Positions 16,309-25,168 of a stretch of DNA of 40,618 nucleotides are shown here, in pieces. The position numbers were made by a program, and so were the translations under genes. The stretch's first letter is position 1. The number at the start of each line of letters is the position of its first letter. The DNA is taken from assembly GCA_024279045.1 (NCBI GenBank), contig JAJRRZ010000245.1:1-40618 (forward strand), in the 5' to 3' direction. Source of the DNA: Alphaproteobacteria bacterium. Lineage in GTDB: Bacteria; Pseudomonadota; Alphaproteobacteria; Rhizobiales; Aestuariivirgaceae. Below the pieces are notes generated by a model. The model did not search any database. It saw only the letters and a program-made list of their open reading frames with translations, and was not told where the DNA came from.

Positions 16309-18407
16309 CACGAAATGCTGCCCAGCACATCCACCTCGACACCGCGCGCGAGCTCCAGTTGCGAGAGCACCGGCAGGGTTGGAAACAGCCGTTCGGTAAC
16401 CATGCGCACGTAAGGTCGGGCATCCGGCGCCGTTACCAGGGCGAATTCGTGGCCCTCGTCCATCAGCCGGCGGATGGCGGCAGTGGCCTCGCGCGAGAAT
16501 TCCTCGATCATTGTCGGGTTGATGTCGAACTCCACCGCCGCACCGGTCTCGTCGCGACGGATGCTCTCGTGAAAGGCCAGGTCCCAGCGGTTGCCCAGCC
16601 GCAATATCTTCAGCGGCCCGTCGCCGGCAATATCGCCGCAGATCTGCCGCGCCAGCCTCAGCCGCACATGTTCGGCAATCTGCTCCGCCCGCCGCGCGTG
16701 CGGGGCAATCTCGGCAATGGCCTCCAGGATGATGTCCAGGTTGCGGATCGACACCCGCTCCGCCAGCAGCAGCTTCAGCACCGCCTGAATGCCGGAAAAG
16801 GTGATCTGCGCCGGCACGATCTCGTCGATCAACCGCTGGTATTCCCCCGGCAAGGCATCGAGCAGCATGCGCACGTCGCGATAGGACAGCAACTGCGCCA
16901 GGTTGTCGTGAATGGTTTCGCTCAGGTGGGTCAGCATCACCGTCAGGCAATCCACAGCCGTGAAACCCTGCGCCTTCAGCTCCCGCGCAAAGCCCTCCGG
17001 TGCCCAGCACGCCGGCATGCCATAGGCCGGTTCGCGTGTCTCCTCGCACGGAACCGGCGGCTTGCCCGCATCGCCCATGATGACCATCAGTTCACCCACC
17101 CTCAGTTCGTAGCTGGCCACCACCGAGCCATGAAGGTGAATTTGATAGGACTTCGGCGCAATGTCGATGTCATCCGTCAGCCGGATTTCCGGCACCACGA
17201 AACCATAGCGACGGGCAAACTTGCGGCGCATGCGCGCCACCCGCTGCACCATCTCCTCATGCTGGCACATGAACTGTACCGACAGTTGCTTGCCAAGCCG
17301 CAGCTCCAGCGCCGGGGTTTCCAGGCTGTCGCGCAACGACTGCTCCGCCTGTTGCTCGGCCTCTTCGACCTGTTGTTCTGCCTGTTCGACCTGCTGGCGC
17401 TCCTCATGCGCCACCCGCTGGCTGATGGCCCAGGCACTGCCCGCCAGCAATGCCGCCAACAGGAAAAACGGCAGGAACGGCAACCCCGGCAGCAGCGCCA
17501 GCAGCATCATCAGCAGCGCAGCTACCATCAGCGCCCGCGGATAGTTGCCCAACTGCGCCAGCACGATGCGCTCCGCGGAGCCCTTGTTGGAGCCTTTCGA
17601 CACCAGCAGCCCCGCCGCCAGCGATACCACCAGCGCCGGCATTTGCGACACCAGCCCATCGCCCACCGACAGCCGCGTGAACACGTCCGCCGCCTGTGCC
17701 AGATCCATGCCGTAGCGCATGGTGCCGATGATGATGCCGCCGAAGATGTTGATGGCCGTGATAAGCAATCCAGCGATGGCATCGCCACGCACGAACTTCG
17801 ACGCACCGTCCATGGCGCCGAAGAACGAGCTTTCCTCCTCCAGCACCCGGCGCCGGCGCTGCGCCTCCTTGTCGTCGATCAGCCCGGCGGAAAGATCGGC
17901 ATCAATGGCCATCTGCTTGCCGGGAATGGCATCCAGCGTGAAGCGCGCCCCCACCTCGGCAATGCGCGTGGCGCCCTTGGTGATGACCAGGAAATTGACG
18001 ATCACCAGAATGCCGAAGACAATCAAGCCGATAACGAAATCACCACTCATCACGAAAGTGGAAAACCCGCCAATGACATTGCCCGCCGCCGACAGCCCTT
18101 CGTGCCCGTTGGACAGGATCAGCCGCGTGGAGGAAATGTTCAGCGCCAGCCGCAGCATGGTGGCAATCAACAGCACCGTGGGAAAAGCGGAAAATTCCAG
18201 TGGTTCGCGAATCCACAGCGCCACCATCAGGATCAACACCGACAGGGCGATGGATATCGACAGGCCAATATCCATCAGCAGCGGCGGAATGGGCAGAAAC
18301 AGGATGACTAGGATCACCACGATGCCCAGTGCGAAAGCAATGTCGCGCTGGTGGCGGCGCACCTCCGTGGCGGCGTGCACGGGCTGTTGCAGTTGCGTCA
18401 GCGACAC
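16308..18407 (-). CDS. flhA: FlhA, export gate protein
   Basis: Protein of 699 residues. FlhA forms the nonameric ring of the export gate and uses the proton force. Eight membrane segments fill about residues 22-325, with the FHIPEP signature RFTLDAIPGKQMAIDADL at 155-172. A soluble domain follows and ends at the C terminus. Between the two lies a glutamine- and glutamate-rich coiled stretch (EERQQVEQAEQQVEEAEQQ, about 337-355) in the usual linker position. The start is GTG: the in-frame codon two before it is a stop (TAG of fliQ), so no longer form is possible. fliQ ends three bases before it. Confidence 0.96.
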   Translation of the reverse strand: MSLTQLQQPVHAATEVRRHQRDIAFALGIVVILVILFLPIPPLLMDIGLSISIALSVLILMVALWIREPLEFSAFPTVLLIATMLRLALNISSTRLILSNGHEGLSAAGNVIGGFSTFVMSGDFVIGLIVFGILVIVNFLVITKGATRIAEVGARFTLDAIPGKQMAIDADLSAGLIDDKEAQRRRRVLEEESSFFGAMDGASKFVRGDAIAGLLITAINIFGGIIIGTMRYGMDLAQAADVFTRLSVGDGLVSQMPALVVSLAAGLLVSKGSNKGSAERIVLAQLGNYPRALMVAALLMMLLALLPGLPFLPFFLLAALLAGSAWAISQRVAHEERQQVEQAEQQVEEAEQQAEQSLRDSLETPALELRLGKQLSVQFMCQHEEMVQRVARMRRKFARRYGFVVPEIRLTDDIDIAPKSYQIHLHGSVVASYELRVGELMVIMGDAGKPPVPCEETREPAYGMPACWAPEGFARELKAQGFTAVDCLTVMLTHLSETIHDNLAQLLSYRDVRMLLDALPGEYQRLIDEIVPAQITFSGIQAVLKLLLAERVSIRNLDIILEAIAEIAPHARRAEQIAEHVRLRLARQICGDIAGDGPLKILRLGNRWDLAFHESIRRDETGAAVEFDINPTMIEEFSREATAAIRRLMDEGHEFALVTAPDARPYVRMVTERLFPTLPVLSQLELARGVEVDVLGSIS

Positions 18408-18410
18408 TGC

Positions 18411-18677
18411 CTAGAACCCCTTCTCGACACGCTCGTAAACGACGTTGGAGAGCTTCTGTAGCTGCGCCCCCATGAACGGCGCGCTGGCCAGGATCACCAG
18501 CAGGATGATGACGATCTTCGGCACGAAGGTCAGCGTCATTTCCTGCACCTGGGTAAGCGCCTGCATCAGCGAGATGGCCACACCCACGATCATTGCCGCC
18601 ATCACCGCAGGGCCAGAAGCCACCAGCACTACCCACAGCGCCAGCCGCAGCAGATCCAGCGCATCGGCCTGGTTCAT
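18411..18677 (-). CDS. fliQ: FliQ, export gate protein
   Basis: Protein of 88 residues, the family norm. Two membrane segments (about 13-38 and 52-70) flank the conserved SLMQALTQVQEMTLTFVPKI. FliQ helix pairs wrap the FliP-FliR core of the export gate. The ATG overlaps the stop of flgD (ATGA at 18674), and flhA follows directly. The gene is set apart from fliP, which is 16 kb away. Confidence 0.96.
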   Translation of the reverse strand: MNQADALDLLRLALWVVLVASGPAVMAAMIVGVAISLMQALTQVQEMTLTFVPKIVIILLVILASAPFMGAQLQKLSNVVYERVEKGF

Positions 18678-19111
18678 GGCGTGGCTCCCTCCACCCTGAT
18701 ATCCGCTCCCAAGGGCAGGCGGGCACCATTGTCCAGCAGTAGCATCACACCACCTCCACGCATCTCGTAGCCCTGCACCACGCCACTGATTTCTCCATCC
18801 GGCGAGGAAACGGAACGCCCCACCAACGCTGCCGCATTGGAGGTATGCACCGAGGCCATGATGTCATCCAGTTTGGCATTGGTGCGAATATTCTGTTCCA
18901 CGTTGGCATAGGATGCGAGCTGTCCGAGATATTCGGTGCTGTCCATCGGCTCGGTCGGGTCCTGATTCTGCAACTGCGCGACTAGCAGTTGCAGGAAGGC
19001 ATCGTAGTCCAAGCTGCCCAGCGCCGTGTCGCTCGTATCACCCGCAGCGGAATCGGAAGTGGTGTAACTCCCTGCCGATGGCAGTTGCGAGGGAATGGAA
19101 GACGTGCTCAT
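18674..19111 (-). CDS. flgD: FlgD, hook assembly scaffold
   Basis: Protein of 145 residues. FlgD caps the growing hook and is shed afterwards. The core motif YDAFLQLLVAQLQNQDPTEPMDSTEYLGQLA (given here in words: the FLxLLxAQLxxQDPxxPMD type) lies at about 35-65. A serine- and threonine-rich lead of 30 residues precedes it. The short length, lacking much of the beta-rich tail of enteric FlgD, is common in rhizobia. The ATG at 19111 is preceded by GCAGGAGGC. It overlaps flbT upstream by four bases and fliQ downstream by four. Confidence 0.93.
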   Translation of the reverse strand: MSTSSIPSQLPSAGSYTTSDSAAGDTSDTALGSLDYDAFLQLLVAQLQNQDPTEPMDSTEYLGQLASYANVEQNIRTNAKLDDIMASVHTSNAAALVGRSVSSPDGEISGVVQGYEMRGGGVMLLLDNGARLPLGADIRVEGATP

Positions 19112-19614
19112 GATGAAGCCTCCTGCACCGTATTGATCACCTGCCGCCGCGCACGGCGGCTGCGCACCCGCCGCTTCGCCCCACTTGCCCGTGCCTGCGA
19201 GGATTGGTCCGTCTGCCGTTGTCTGCCGCCTGCAGCATCTTCTGCCTCGCACAGGGTGCGAATGCGCTTCAGCGCCTCGAAGCTGCGCCCGGCGTTGACC
19301 AGCTCCTTTGCCGCATCAAGCACGCCAATGACCTGCGCATCATTCTCGTGGCGTACCAGCAACTCCAGATACAGCTGATAGAATTCCTGCCGCGCCGAAA
19401 CCCCCTGCGCCGGATCGATGAGCATCTTCTGCACGCAGAAATACAGCCGACGAAACGGCGTGGTGGCCTCTTCCGGCTGCATCACGTGCTGCTCCAGCAG
19501 GAACACCACATCATTGAGCAGCTCCAGCGTCGTCTTGCGATCCACCCGGATCACCGCGCCATTGATGTAGATCCGCTCGCCCGCCCGCAGCGAAATGCGT
19601 ATGGTGCCGCTCAT
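19108..19614 (-). CDS. flbT: FlbT, flagellin expression regulator
   Basis: Protein of 168 residues. FlbT acts after transcription: in Caulobacter it binds the flagellin mRNA leader and lowers its life, and in some rhizobia it promotes flagellin synthesis. The start (ISLRAGERIYINGAVIRVDRK) and LYFCVQKMLIDP match the family. The last 35 residues are an extension rich in arginine and glutamine (GAKRRVRSRRARR), beyond the common length. It shares ATGA with flaF, and the two work as a pair. The flagellin gene is 13 kb away. Confidence 0.94.
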   Translation of the reverse strand: MSGTIRISLRAGERIYINGAVIRVDRKTTLELLNDVVFLLEQHVMQPEEATTPFRRLYFCVQKMLIDPAQGVSARQEFYQLYLELLVRHENDAQVIGVLDAAKELVNAGRSFEALKRIRTLCEAEDAAGGRQRQTDQSSQARASGAKRRVRSRRARRQVINTVQEASS

Positions 19615-19958
19615 TGCAGTCCGTCCCTGATCATGACCATCACGTCGATGATGTCGGCAAAACTGTCCTGCTCGCCCTTCTCGATGCGGTCCAGCTCGCG
19701 CAGGATCCATATGCCGATGGAGATGAGATTGGCCTTCAGGTCGTCTGGCAGGCCGTTGTCCGGCATGGTGAGATCGTCCAGGAAGTAGAACCACAGCCGC
19801 CGCGTGAAGTGCCGCGCCTTCACCGCCTGCACGGAGTCCATGCCCTGCTCCTGCGCCTCGCGCATCATGCCGATGGCATGGTCCAGCGCCCGTGCCTCGT
19901 TCTGGCGCTCTTCCGAAAAGTCGTCTTCGGCGATGTCCTGGTAAGCCTTGCGATACAT
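19611..19958 (-). CDS. flaF: FlaF, flagellin regulator
   Basis: Protein of 115 residues. FlaF is a small helical protein needed for flagellin secretion or synthesis and acts with FlbT. The family start MYRKAYQDIAEDD and the inner RLWFYFLDDLTMPDNGLPDDLKA pattern (tryptophan, phenylalanine and leucine-rich) are clear. An upstream in-frame ATG at 19991 would add 11 residues. The ATG at 19958 is preferred because family members begin with this MY motif. A perfect 13-bp tandem repeat (19963-19988) lies between the two ATGs and includes the likely ribosome site CAGGG. Confidence 0.92.
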   Translation of the reverse strand: MYRKAYQDIAEDDFSEERQNEARALDHAIGMMREAQEQGMDSVQAVKARHFTRRLWFYFLDDLTMPDNGLPDDLKANLISIGIWILRELDRIEKGEQDSFADIIDVMVMIRDGLQ

Positions 19959-19962
19959 GGCG

Positions 19963-19988
19963 CCCTGCCTGTTGTCCCTGCCTGTTGT
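19963..19988. repeat. Tandem 13-bp repeat at flaF start
   Basis: CCCTGCCTGTTGT occurs twice in direct succession (19963-19975 and 19976-19988), without mismatch. It sits between two possible flaF ATGs and, on the coding strand, supplies the purine-rich ribosome site. As 13 is not a multiple of three, a change in copy number would shift any product begun at the upper ATG. Confidence 0.7.
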
Positions 19989-20131
19989 CATCTCGCGGGC
20001 CTATGCCCCTTGCTGTCATGCTCCTGCAGGCCATGCCCCCGGGCAAAAGAACGCTGATATCTTGCGCAAATGACGCATCTTCCATGCCTCTTTACGGGCC
20101 CTGAGCCCAAGCCCGCTTCGCCACCCCAAAC

Positions 20132-21181
20132 CTACAAGAAACGCAACAACGTCAGCTCCTGCAGCCGGGCGGTGAGCTTGTATGAAGTCTCCAGCCGCAC
20201 CGTCAGCTCGTTCACCCGCGCCGCCACGGCATGCAGATCCACCTGCTCCATGTCGGCGATGCTCTGGCGCAGCAGATTGCCCTGCGTCTCCAGCCGCTCC
20301 GAGGCCCGCGCCAGCCGCTCCTGCCGGAAGCCGATCTCCCCGCGCAGCCCGTCAGCCAGGGCAATACCCTCGCCGATGCCGCTCATGGCGCGGCTCACCA
20401 GCGCCTGCCGGGCCTCGGCGTTCAACGTTTCCATGCCCAGCCCAGCCACCATCACGTATGCCATGGCAAGCTTGCGTATCGCTGGATTGTTGGCACTGGT
20501 GGTGGCTTGCACCGTATCGTTCATGCCGATGGGCGCGCGCATCTCCTCATCTGTGGCGGAGGAAAACAGCGTCTCCCACTGCGGCGAGTCGAACAGCGCG
20601 GCGAAGTCGTTGTCGAGGAAATCGGCCATGTCCGCCGCGCTGATGGAAACCGCTGCTGCATTCCCCGGCGCAAAGCCGAAACGTGCCGCGAACACCCCTT
20701 CCACCGCCGCGCGCGCAGCCGAGACCGGCTCGGCAAAATAGTCGGCCAGCGGCGTTTCAGCGATGTTGATGCCTCCGAAAACGTAAGCCCCCTGCGAGGT
20801 GGCGTTCACCGCGTTGGTGAACTCCTTCAGCAGCCCTGCCGCGTGCACCGCAACCTGCCCCGGGGCTGCCTGACCGGAGGCCAGCGGCGCGAGGCTGTTC
20901 AGCAGCTCCTGCGCGCCATTGGTGATCATCGACAGCGATTGCTGCGCCACCTGCAAGCGCCCCTCACTGATGCCTACGTCCGAGCGCAGTCCGGCAAGCA
21001 GCGCCTCTTCCGCGCGCTGCTCCATAAGCACCGAGGAACGCCCCGCCAGCGTCAGCCCCAGATCCGCGTGCCGCCCGCTGGCCAGCTCCTGGTTGGCCTG
21101 CTGCAGATCGCGGCGCACCTGTGCGGTTGCCGCAGGTGTGGAATATGGCGTAACCAGCGCCGGCACCAGCGATGACTTCAT
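20132..21181 (-). CDS. flgL: FlgL, hook-filament junction protein
   Basis: Protein of 349 residues. FlgL (HAP3) joins the hook-side FlgK to the first flagellin. The start (RRDLQQANQELASGRHADLG) and the end (VNELTVRLETSYKLTARLQELTLLRFL, flagellin-like C-terminal helix) match the family. The middle holds GAYVFGGINIAETPL, seen in rhizobial FlgL. The ATG at 21181 follows AGGGAGG. It comes 59 bases after flgK. A FlgN-like chaperone gene for export is at 14037. Confidence 0.94.
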   Translation of the reverse strand: MKSSLVPALVTPYSTPAATAQVRRDLQQANQELASGRHADLGLTLAGRSSVLMEQRAEEALLAGLRSDVGISEGRLQVAQQSLSMITNGAQELLNSLAPLASGQAAPGQVAVHAAGLLKEFTNAVNATSQGAYVFGGINIAETPLADYFAEPVSAARAAVEGVFAARFGFAPGNAAAVSISAADMADFLDNDFAALFDSPQWETLFSSATDEEMRAPIGMNDTVQATTSANNPAIRKLAMAYVMVAGLGMETLNAEARQALVSRAMSGIGEGIALADGLRGEIGFRQERLARASERLETQGNLLRQSIADMEQVDLHAVAARVNELTVRLETSYKLTARLQELTLLRFL

Positions 21182-21240
21182 GACCACACCTCCCTTCACT
21201 CGTCAGGCCACCCGACATCACCACTGGCCCGGTGCCTTGC

Positions 21241-22703
21241 TCAGCGCATCGCCTGCATCAACGAGGCCAGCATGTTGTCCACCGTCGCCAGCACCCGCGC
21301 GGTGGCCTGATAGGAGCGCTCCAGCTGCATCATCACCGTCAGCTCGTGATCCAGATCCACGCCCGTGGCCCGCGACAGCGAGTCGGAAGCGCGCGACAGC
21401 AGCGCGGCAGAATAGTCGCTCTCGCGCTGCGCCCCCGCACGCAACTCCTGCATCCATGACATCGACTGCGTGGCATACTCCTTCACCGATGCCGGCGAGG
21501 TCAGTCCCGATGCCGACGCATCGAAGGCACGCGGCGTATCCAGAGCCGTGCTCAACGCCAGCAGCCGGTCGGTGAAGCCGAACTGCCCACCCGTGTTGTA
21601 GATGTAAGCTGTCCCCGCCAGCCCGCCATCGCGCAAGGTGAACGGATCACCCCCTGGGCCGGATCGGCCAGCGCATTCACCTGTAGCTCACGCGCCAGTC
21701 CCGGCTGATGCTCTCCCGCCGGCGGCAGCCCTGGTGCGCCCGTCCAGGTGAACAGACCTGGCGCATCCGGCAAGGCGCCACTGGCATCATGTTCGGCAAA
21801 GGCATCGATCAACCCACGAGCCATTTCGTCCAGTTGTGTTTCCCAGCCCGCGGCAATCTCATCGCGCAATTCGATCAACCCGGCAATGCGCCCGGAGTTC
21901 AGCTTCATCACTGCCCCATTACCGGTAACCGGCACATTGTCGATGATCACCCGCCCGCCCGGCGCACCTGGCGCCAGCCCGGCGGAAGACTCGAAGCGCA
22001 CCTCACGCGGCTGCCCCTCGTAGAGCACCGCGCCACCAGCGGTATAGATGGCCAGCCCGCCATCGTTCTGTGCCACGGTGCGGATATCCAGTTCCTCCGA
22101 CAGGGCAATCAGCGCCTGGTCGCGAAGATCATGCTGACGCACTGCCTCCGTGTCGCTCAGTCTACCGGTTACGATGGCGGCATTGGCTTCGTGAAAGCGC
22201 TGTAGCAGGTCATTCACGCGATCTACCGACCGCGCAATGTCCGCATCGGCCTGCTGGCGCAGGGCAGCAACCGATTCCGCCCCACGATTGATTGCCTCTG
22301 CCAGGTCTCGTGCAGTACCCACGGCGCGCGCCGCCGCGGTAGCGCTGTCCGGCATCGAGGCAAAGGCCTGCATGTCCGCCTGCAAACGGCTCATCAATGC
22401 CAATGGAGAAACTTCGCTGTCCACGTCGCCGTAGATCAGCCCCAGATTTTCCAGCCCTTCGGCCCGCGCGGCATTGGCACTGTGCAACGAGGTGTATTCC
22501 AGCATCCGCGCCAGCAATTCGCTGTCTTCCGAACGGCTGACGGCCACCCGCCGCACACCATGATAATCACTGACGCTCTGGGCAATGCGGCGCGAATAGG
22601 CAGGATTGTCTACATTGGCGATGTTTTCCGAAACCGTGTTCGTACGTTCCGCCAGCGCCGCCAGCGAAGACCTGGTCGAATTGAGCACCGCGCCGAGGGT
22701 CAT
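21241..22703 (-). CDS. flgK: FlgK, junction protein, frameshifted
   Basis: FlgK (HAP1) links hook and filament. The reading frame from 22703 gives the normal start (TLGAVLNSTRSSLAALAERTNTVSENIANVDNPAYSRR, in parts) and continues to about residue 350, then leaves the family pattern and stops at 21552 after 383 residues. The missing C terminus (DPFTLRDGGLAGT, then the end helix ELTVMMQLERSYQATARVL) is intact in the next frame, ending at 21241. One more G in the run at 21650-21654 joins both halves into one protein of about 487 residues. It may be a sequencing error, a real mutation or a slip site. As read, the shortened protein lacks its C-terminal D0 helix and could hardly assemble. Confidence 0.9.
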
Positions 22704-22718
22704 GTATCATCTCCCCAT

Positions 22719-22746
22719 ATGCCGCGCCTTCATGGCGCAACGGCAT
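22719..22746. repeat. Hairpin between flgE and flgK
   Basis: Two stacked stems (ATGCC/GGCAT and GCGCC/GGCGC, five-base loop, three-base bulge) lie in the 87-base gap between flgE and flgK, 16 bases upstream of the flgK start. No T run follows on the minus strand, so a terminator is unlikely. It could guard mRNA ends or modulate flgK translation. Confidence 0.4.
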
Positions 22747-22790
22747 TTCACGTCTGGACTTCACGTCCGCGCATCCTCATGCATCACGCA

Positions 22791-24053
22791 TCAGCGTTTC
22801 AGGTTCACCGCCACGTCCATCAGTTCCGCGCCGGTCATGAACACCTTGGAATTGGCCGTGTAGCCGCGCTGCGCCTCGATCATCGCCGTCAGTTCCGAGG
22901 CCAGATCCACCGTCGATTGTTCCTTCGCGCCAGAAATGATGTCACCCATCCCGCTGGTTCCGGCAAAGCCGATGATGACATCACCAGACGTGTCGGTCTG
23001 GGTGAACACGTCGCCGGGGAGCAGTTTCAGATTGTCCGGACTGCCCACCATGGCCAGCGGTATCTTGTAGGTGGAATGCTTCTCGCCATTGGGAAAGGCG
23101 CCATACATCACTCCATCCTCGCCGATCTTGAACAGCTTGTAGCCACTCGCGGCGCTGCCGTTGATGTTCACCGCCAGAATGTTGAAATCCGCTGCGTATT
23201 GCGTGGTGCCGGTGATGTCCAGCGTCAGCGGCTGCCCACCCGGCACGGTGAAGGTCAGCGATGTCGGCGAGGCAGCATCCAGCTTGCCGGTAACCGGGTC
23301 GAAAGTCAGCGTGGTGGTGGTCAGCGGCCCCGACGCATAGGGAAACGGACCACCAGCAGTGGCCTGCGACTGATCGAACGCCGCCACCTCCCAGGTATTG
23401 TCCGCCGTCTTGGAGAAATACATATCCACCAACACCTCCTCGCCAAGATTGCCATGCGCCACCAGCGAGGTCTTGAACGAATACTGCGCCGTGGCAGCAT
23501 TGGCCGAGGGCAGATCGGCGGCAGGAACGACACCCGCCCCGGCATCCAGGTTGAAGCGCAGCTCGCCACGGGTGGAGGGCGTTGCCTGCATCGCCTGGCT
23601 GGACTGGCGCACCCTCGTCAGCCCGTTGAAGCCATTCGACGTTACATTGGGCGCGCTGCCATCGCTGATATCGAAGCCCAACAGGTAGAACCCCGCAGCA
23701 TTGACCAGATAGCCCTCCTTGTCCGGCACGAAATTGCCAGCACGCGTCAGGAAGCGGGTGCCGTTGGCATCCTCGACGATGAAGAAGCCATCCCCGGCAA
23801 TGGCCAGATCAGTGATCGAGGTGGTATTCTGCAGCGTTCCCTGCTCGGAGATATGGCGACGCACGGTGGTGGTAACCCCGCCGGAGACATATTCACCGGT
23901 GAGTTTCTGCGGGATCATGGATGAGAATTCGGTTTCTGCACGCTTGTAGCCGATAGTGTCGGAATTGGCGACGTTGTCGGCCACGGCAGAGAGCTTGTTG
24001 CCCTGCGCCAGCATGCCGGAAACGCCGGTGCGCATGATGTTGCCGATCGACAT
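22791..24053 (-). CDS. flgE: FlgE, hook protein
   Basis: Protein of 420 residues, typical of rhizobial FlgE. It forms the hook outside the cell. The N-terminal rod/hook signature is at about 9-37 (GVSGMLAQGNKLSAVADNVANSDTIGYKR in parts), the D1 region has AIAGDGFFIVEDANGTRFLTRAG, and the C-terminal helix is ELTAMIEAQRGYTANSKVF. GGAGATGGGG precedes the ATG. The gene stands alone: a 278-base gap with a terminator-like hairpin lies upstream, and 87 bases separate it from flgK. It probably has its own promoter in the upstream gap. Confidence 0.96.
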   Translation of the reverse strand: MSIGNIMRTGVSGMLAQGNKLSAVADNVANSDTIGYKRAETEFSSMIPQKLTGEYVSGGVTTTVRRHISEQGTLQNTTSITDLAIAGDGFFIVEDANGTRFLTRAGNFVPDKEGYLVNAAGFYLLGFDISDGSAPNVTSNGFNGLTRVRQSSQAMQATPSTRGELRFNLDAGAGVVPAADLPSANAATAQYSFKTSLVAHGNLGEEVLVDMYFSKTADNTWEVAAFDQSQATAGGPFPYASGPLTTTTLTFDPVTGKLDAASPTSLTFTVPGGQPLTLDITGTTQYAADFNILAVNINGSAASGYKLFKIGEDGVMYGAFPNGEKHSTYKIPLAMVGSPDNLKLLPGDVFTQTDTSGDVIIGFAGTSGMGDIISGAKEQSTVDLASELTAMIEAQRGYTANSKVFMTGAELMDVAVNLKR

Positions 24054-24237
24054 GCCCCATCTCCTTTCCAGGGAATCATTGCGATTGTCCAGTTACAGTC
24101 TTCGGCAACAACCTTGCGCCGGCCTTGTGCAGCAAGCCGCCGGACAACCGGCACAGGAGCCGCACTGCTCTCCGGACACGACGGGGCCGGGATTGCGGCC
24201 AGCATCTGCCGGCGCCGGAACAATACCCTGAAAGACA

Positions 24238-24267
24238 AGGCCGTCCACCATGCCTGGCGGACGGCCT
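24238..24267 (-). terminator. Terminator-like hairpin after ftcR
   Basis: A 9-bp stem (AGGCCGTCC at 24238-24246 and its complement at 24259-24267) with a 12-base loop lies 65 bases after the ftcR stop. On the minus strand it is followed by a T-rich TTGTCTTTC. It likely ends ftcR transcription ahead of flgE. Confidence 0.6.
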
Positions 24268-24331
24268 CGGCAAGGAGCAATGCAAGGGAGCAGCTTGCAC
24301 TGCATGCCACGGGCGTGGCAAACGCTCACCC

Positions 24332-25066
24332 TCAGGCAATCTTTCTTTCATCACGCCCTGCCACGCCCCCCTCGGCGGCAGGTGGATGCTCGTTCAGGCA
24401 ATAGCCGAGGTAGCGCTTCGAATCGACCGGATCATAGCCCAGCCGCTGGCGCAACTTCTTGCGTAGCTTGGAAATATGGCTCTCGATGACCGATTCCTCC
24501 ACGCTGTCCTCGAACAGCCCATAAACGCTGTTGAACAACTGCCTCTTGGTTACGCGCCGCCCGCGGTTTTTCACCAGATGCTCCAGGATGCGGTATTCGC
24601 GGCGCGGCAGTTGCAACGGCTCGCCCCCCACAAGCGGCGGCCTGCCATCGGCAAACAGCCGGATATCCCCCACCTTCACGGAATCGTCCCGCACGGTGCG
24701 CAGGCGGCGCATGATGGCGTTCGCCCGCGCCAGGATCTCGCGCACGTGCACCGGCTTGCGCACCACGTCATCGACACCGGCGGAGAACAACTCCAGCACC
24801 AGATTGAGCGAATTCATCTCGCTCAGCGCAATGACCGGAATACGCATGTAGCGGCGGATGATGGCCGGCAGATCGCTGCAATCGGCCAGCTCCCCCAGCT
24901 CGCCCAGCAGCACTGCCTCCACTGCTGCCAGATCCGTCTCCGAAGAGGTCTGCAGCCAGTCGCGGAAATCATGTGGATGGAAACCAATGCTGGAGACCCC
25001 CTCCCTACGGAAGCTTTTCCTGTATCCTTCCAGAACGAGATCGCGCTTGTCCACGATGACGAACAT
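24332..25066 (-). CDS. ftcR: FtcR/Rem-type flagellar master regulator
   Basis: Protein of 244 residues with an OmpR layout. The receiver part (about 1-120: FVIVDKRDLVLEGYRKSF, VIALSE, GVDDVVRKPVHVREIL) keeps the lysine of the KP motif. The usual phospho-acceptor aspartate is not evident, since the strand that should carry it reads AVLLGE. The winged-helix part is at about 130-235 (LPRREYRILEHLVKNRGRRVTK, ESVIESHISKLRKKLR). FtcR of Brucella and Rem of Sinorhizobium are such orphan regulators that switch on hook and other flagellar genes. The ATG at 25066 follows GGGGGAGAG. It lies alone between the transglycosylase and flgE, with its own promoter. Confidence 0.88.
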   Translation of the reverse strand: MFVIVDKRDLVLEGYRKSFRREGVSSIGFHPHDFRDWLQTSSETDLAAVEAVLLGELGELADCSDLPAIIRRYMRIPVIALSEMNSLNLVLELFSAGVDDVVRKPVHVREILARANAIMRRLRTVRDDSVKVGDIRLFADGRPPLVGGEPLQLPRREYRILEHLVKNRGRRVTKRQLFNSVYGLFEDSVEESVIESHISKLRKKLRQRLGYDPVDSKRYLGYCLNEHPPAAEGGVAGRDERKIA

Positions 25067-25140
25067 GTTTCTCTCCCCCAACCCCAGCGGATTAACCTGT
25101 TGGCAACCCGAATCGCACTTGATTGTGGTCAGGAGCAGCG

Positions 25141-25168
25141 ATTCTCCACAACCTGCAAATACTGACAA
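25141..25168 (-). promoter_or_regulatory. Likely ftcR promoter
   Basis: On the minus strand TTGTCA (25163-25168) and GAGAAT (25141-25146) are 16 bases apart, close to sigma-70 consensus in the -35 box and fair in the -10 box. This would start transcription roughly 70 bases before the ftcR ATG. The -35 box abuts the one of the plus-strand promoter. Confidence 0.45.

Noticed and set aside
16359..18311. 650-residue open frame opposite flhA
   Set aside because: Composition is histidine-, glutamine- and arginine-rich, as expected of a reverse-strand shadow of a GC-rich gene. flhA on the other strand is certain.
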